Assembly (NCBI GenBank): GCA_910577495.1
Contig: CAJTML010000049.1
Coordinates: 1-14,682 of the forward strand
DNA length: 14,682 nucleotides
Source: an uncultured Eggerthellaceae bacterium
GTDB lineage: Bacteria > Actinomycetota > Coriobacteriia > Coriobacteriales > Eggerthellaceae
Direction: 5' to 3'
Under the pieces are notes generated by a model. That model made no database searches. It worked only from the letters and a program-made list of their open reading frames with translations, and was not told where the DNA came from. The position numbers and the translations under genes were made by a program. Positions 13,818 through 14,682 of the stretch are shown here, piece by piece. Each line of letters starts with the position of its first letter. Positions within the stretch are counted from its first letter, which is position 1.

Positions 13818-14682
13818 CTATATCAGCTCCCGCATTTCTAGCTGTTCGTGTTGGTGGTGATGCTGAATTTTTTGCGTACGTTTAGAGCGAGCGTTGGTTG
13901 CAGTATCTTGCGAGGCGACAAACGCAATACAGGTATCGGCATCGGGTGTCTTATCTGATTTATTTGTTGCGCTTATCCCGTAGGTTGCAAGTTCTTCAAG
14001 AATGCGTGGGTGTAATTCGCAAAATGAGTATTGTTCGGCAATTAGGCGCTGTTGCTCATGTGGCGCTGCGACGTGCGTGCGTCGAATGGGCGTTTTTTCT
14101 AATGAGCTTACGGCGTTATCGACGGCGCCAACTTCCATCATGACAGTTCCTGTGTTTGAAACAAACGTGTGAATTCCGATGTTTGAAGCGTCGGATAAAA
14201 AGAGTGAGTGACCATCGCATTCGAGTGGTTCAAGTTGAATTGATTCAGTGATGTTGTAACCATGGTTTGCCATGACGCAACGTAATGCATACAACAGATA
14301 CGCACGATGGTTGAACTCGTTCGCGAGTTTTATGAGCTCTGTTTGCTGCTCTTCAAGTTCTTGTTCGCTGTAATAGAGCCGCTCTTTTGGTAACGGTTGA
14401 ATCTGCACCTGATGATCAAGCAGCTCTTCTTGTGCTGCTACGCATTCAAGGTAGAGTCGGTGCTTAACTTTTGAGTGCATTTGCATTTCAGAGATGATGG
14501 GGTTTATGAGCGTAAGAGTATAGTCAAGGCTGCTCTGGTTTTCGGTACTTTGTTCAATTGCCAGTAGGTCTTGCTGGATTTTCTGAGCACAGTCTGTGAG
14601 CGTTTCTACGCGTCTTGCATCAAGGGTGTCGTGTGAAATGAGTGACGAGATATCGCACAGAGCGTTCCGGGCACTGATGATG
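13818..14682 (-). CDS. Helical coiled-coil protein of unknown function (5' end outside window)
   Basis: The frame is open from the window end to TAG at 13820-13818, so at least 287 residues of the C-terminal part are present; an ATG at 14486 is internal and not needed as a start. The visible part is mostly helical: an alpha-helical stretch rich in Ser, Leu, Asp and Gln near the window edge, then a heptad-like acidic segment with E-Q-E-L-E-E-Q-Q-T-E-L, a more mixed region with probable strands (G-H-S-L-F-L-S, T-V-M-M-E-V-G), and a basic, His-rich tail (K-I-Q-H-H-H-Q-H-E). No domain is recognised. It is the first visible gene of the operon, one base upstream of the FHA gene. Its likely role is scaffold or partner, by context only. 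Confidence 0.7.
   Translation of the reverse strand, partial: IISARNALCDISSLISHDTLDARRVETLTDCAQKIQQDLLAIEQSTENQSSLDYTLTLINPIISEMQMHSKVKHRLYLECVAAQEELLDHQVQIQPLPKERLYYSEQELEEQQTELIKLANEFNHRAYLLYALRCVMANHGYNITESIQLEPLECDGHSLFLSDASNIGIHTFVSNTGTVMMEVGAVDNAVSSLEKTPIRRTHVAAPHEQQRLIAEQYSFCELHPRILEELATYGISATNKSDKTPDADTCIAFVASQDTATNARSKRTQKIQHHHQHEQLEMRELI

Overview
The window carries two unrelated gene blocks separated by a short accessory stretch. Protein families (GHKL kinases with LytTR regulators in multi-copy clusters, a B3/B4-domain protein, an actinobacterial-looking TetR), moderate G+C and strong ribosome binding sites suggest a gut- or mouth-associated Coriobacteriia member (Actinomycetota). 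That assignment is an inference from gene content only.

Left block (+ strand, 1-4715). The 3' end of a GHKL sensor histidine kinase, with its ATP-binding domain, is followed by four paralogous membrane proteins of about 300 residues. Each has about seven membrane helices and a dimerisation helix with the phospho-acceptor His, but each stops where the ATPase domain should begin. A LytTR response regulator lies between the first and second copies and is broken near its 5' end by an apparent one-base deletion. The last three copies share almost identical DNA at their 3' ends although the rest of each gene has diverged, which points to gene conversion or recombination.

Middle block (4716-7237, + strand). 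A toxin-antitoxin pair (RelB/DinJ-like antitoxin, PIN-domain toxin) has a 28-bp perfect palindrome over its promoter. Next come a promoter and a terminator-ended leader or small RNA, a B3/B4 tRNA-editing-type protein, a terminator-like inverted repeat, and a TetR regulator.

Right block (- strand, 14682-7234). A compact run of six genes, with gaps of at most 11 bases or overlaps, reads in transcription order: a helical coiled-coil protein (5' end outside the window), a zinc-finger/FHA/zinc-ribbon protein, a NrdG-like radical SAM protein, a ClpB-D2-like AAA+ ATPase with a degenerate N-terminal half, a large membrane-anchored Ser/Thr kinase, and a 59-residue single-helix membrane protein. The chain kinase, FHA reader, AAA+ remodeller and radical SAM activase looks like one phospho-regulated machine. 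I do not recognise it as a named system, and it is the best candidate here for something undescribed. It meets the TetR gene tail to tail with a 4-base overlap. No stretch over 300 bases lacks a gene, and I saw no rRNA, tRNA, CRISPR array or insertion sequence.
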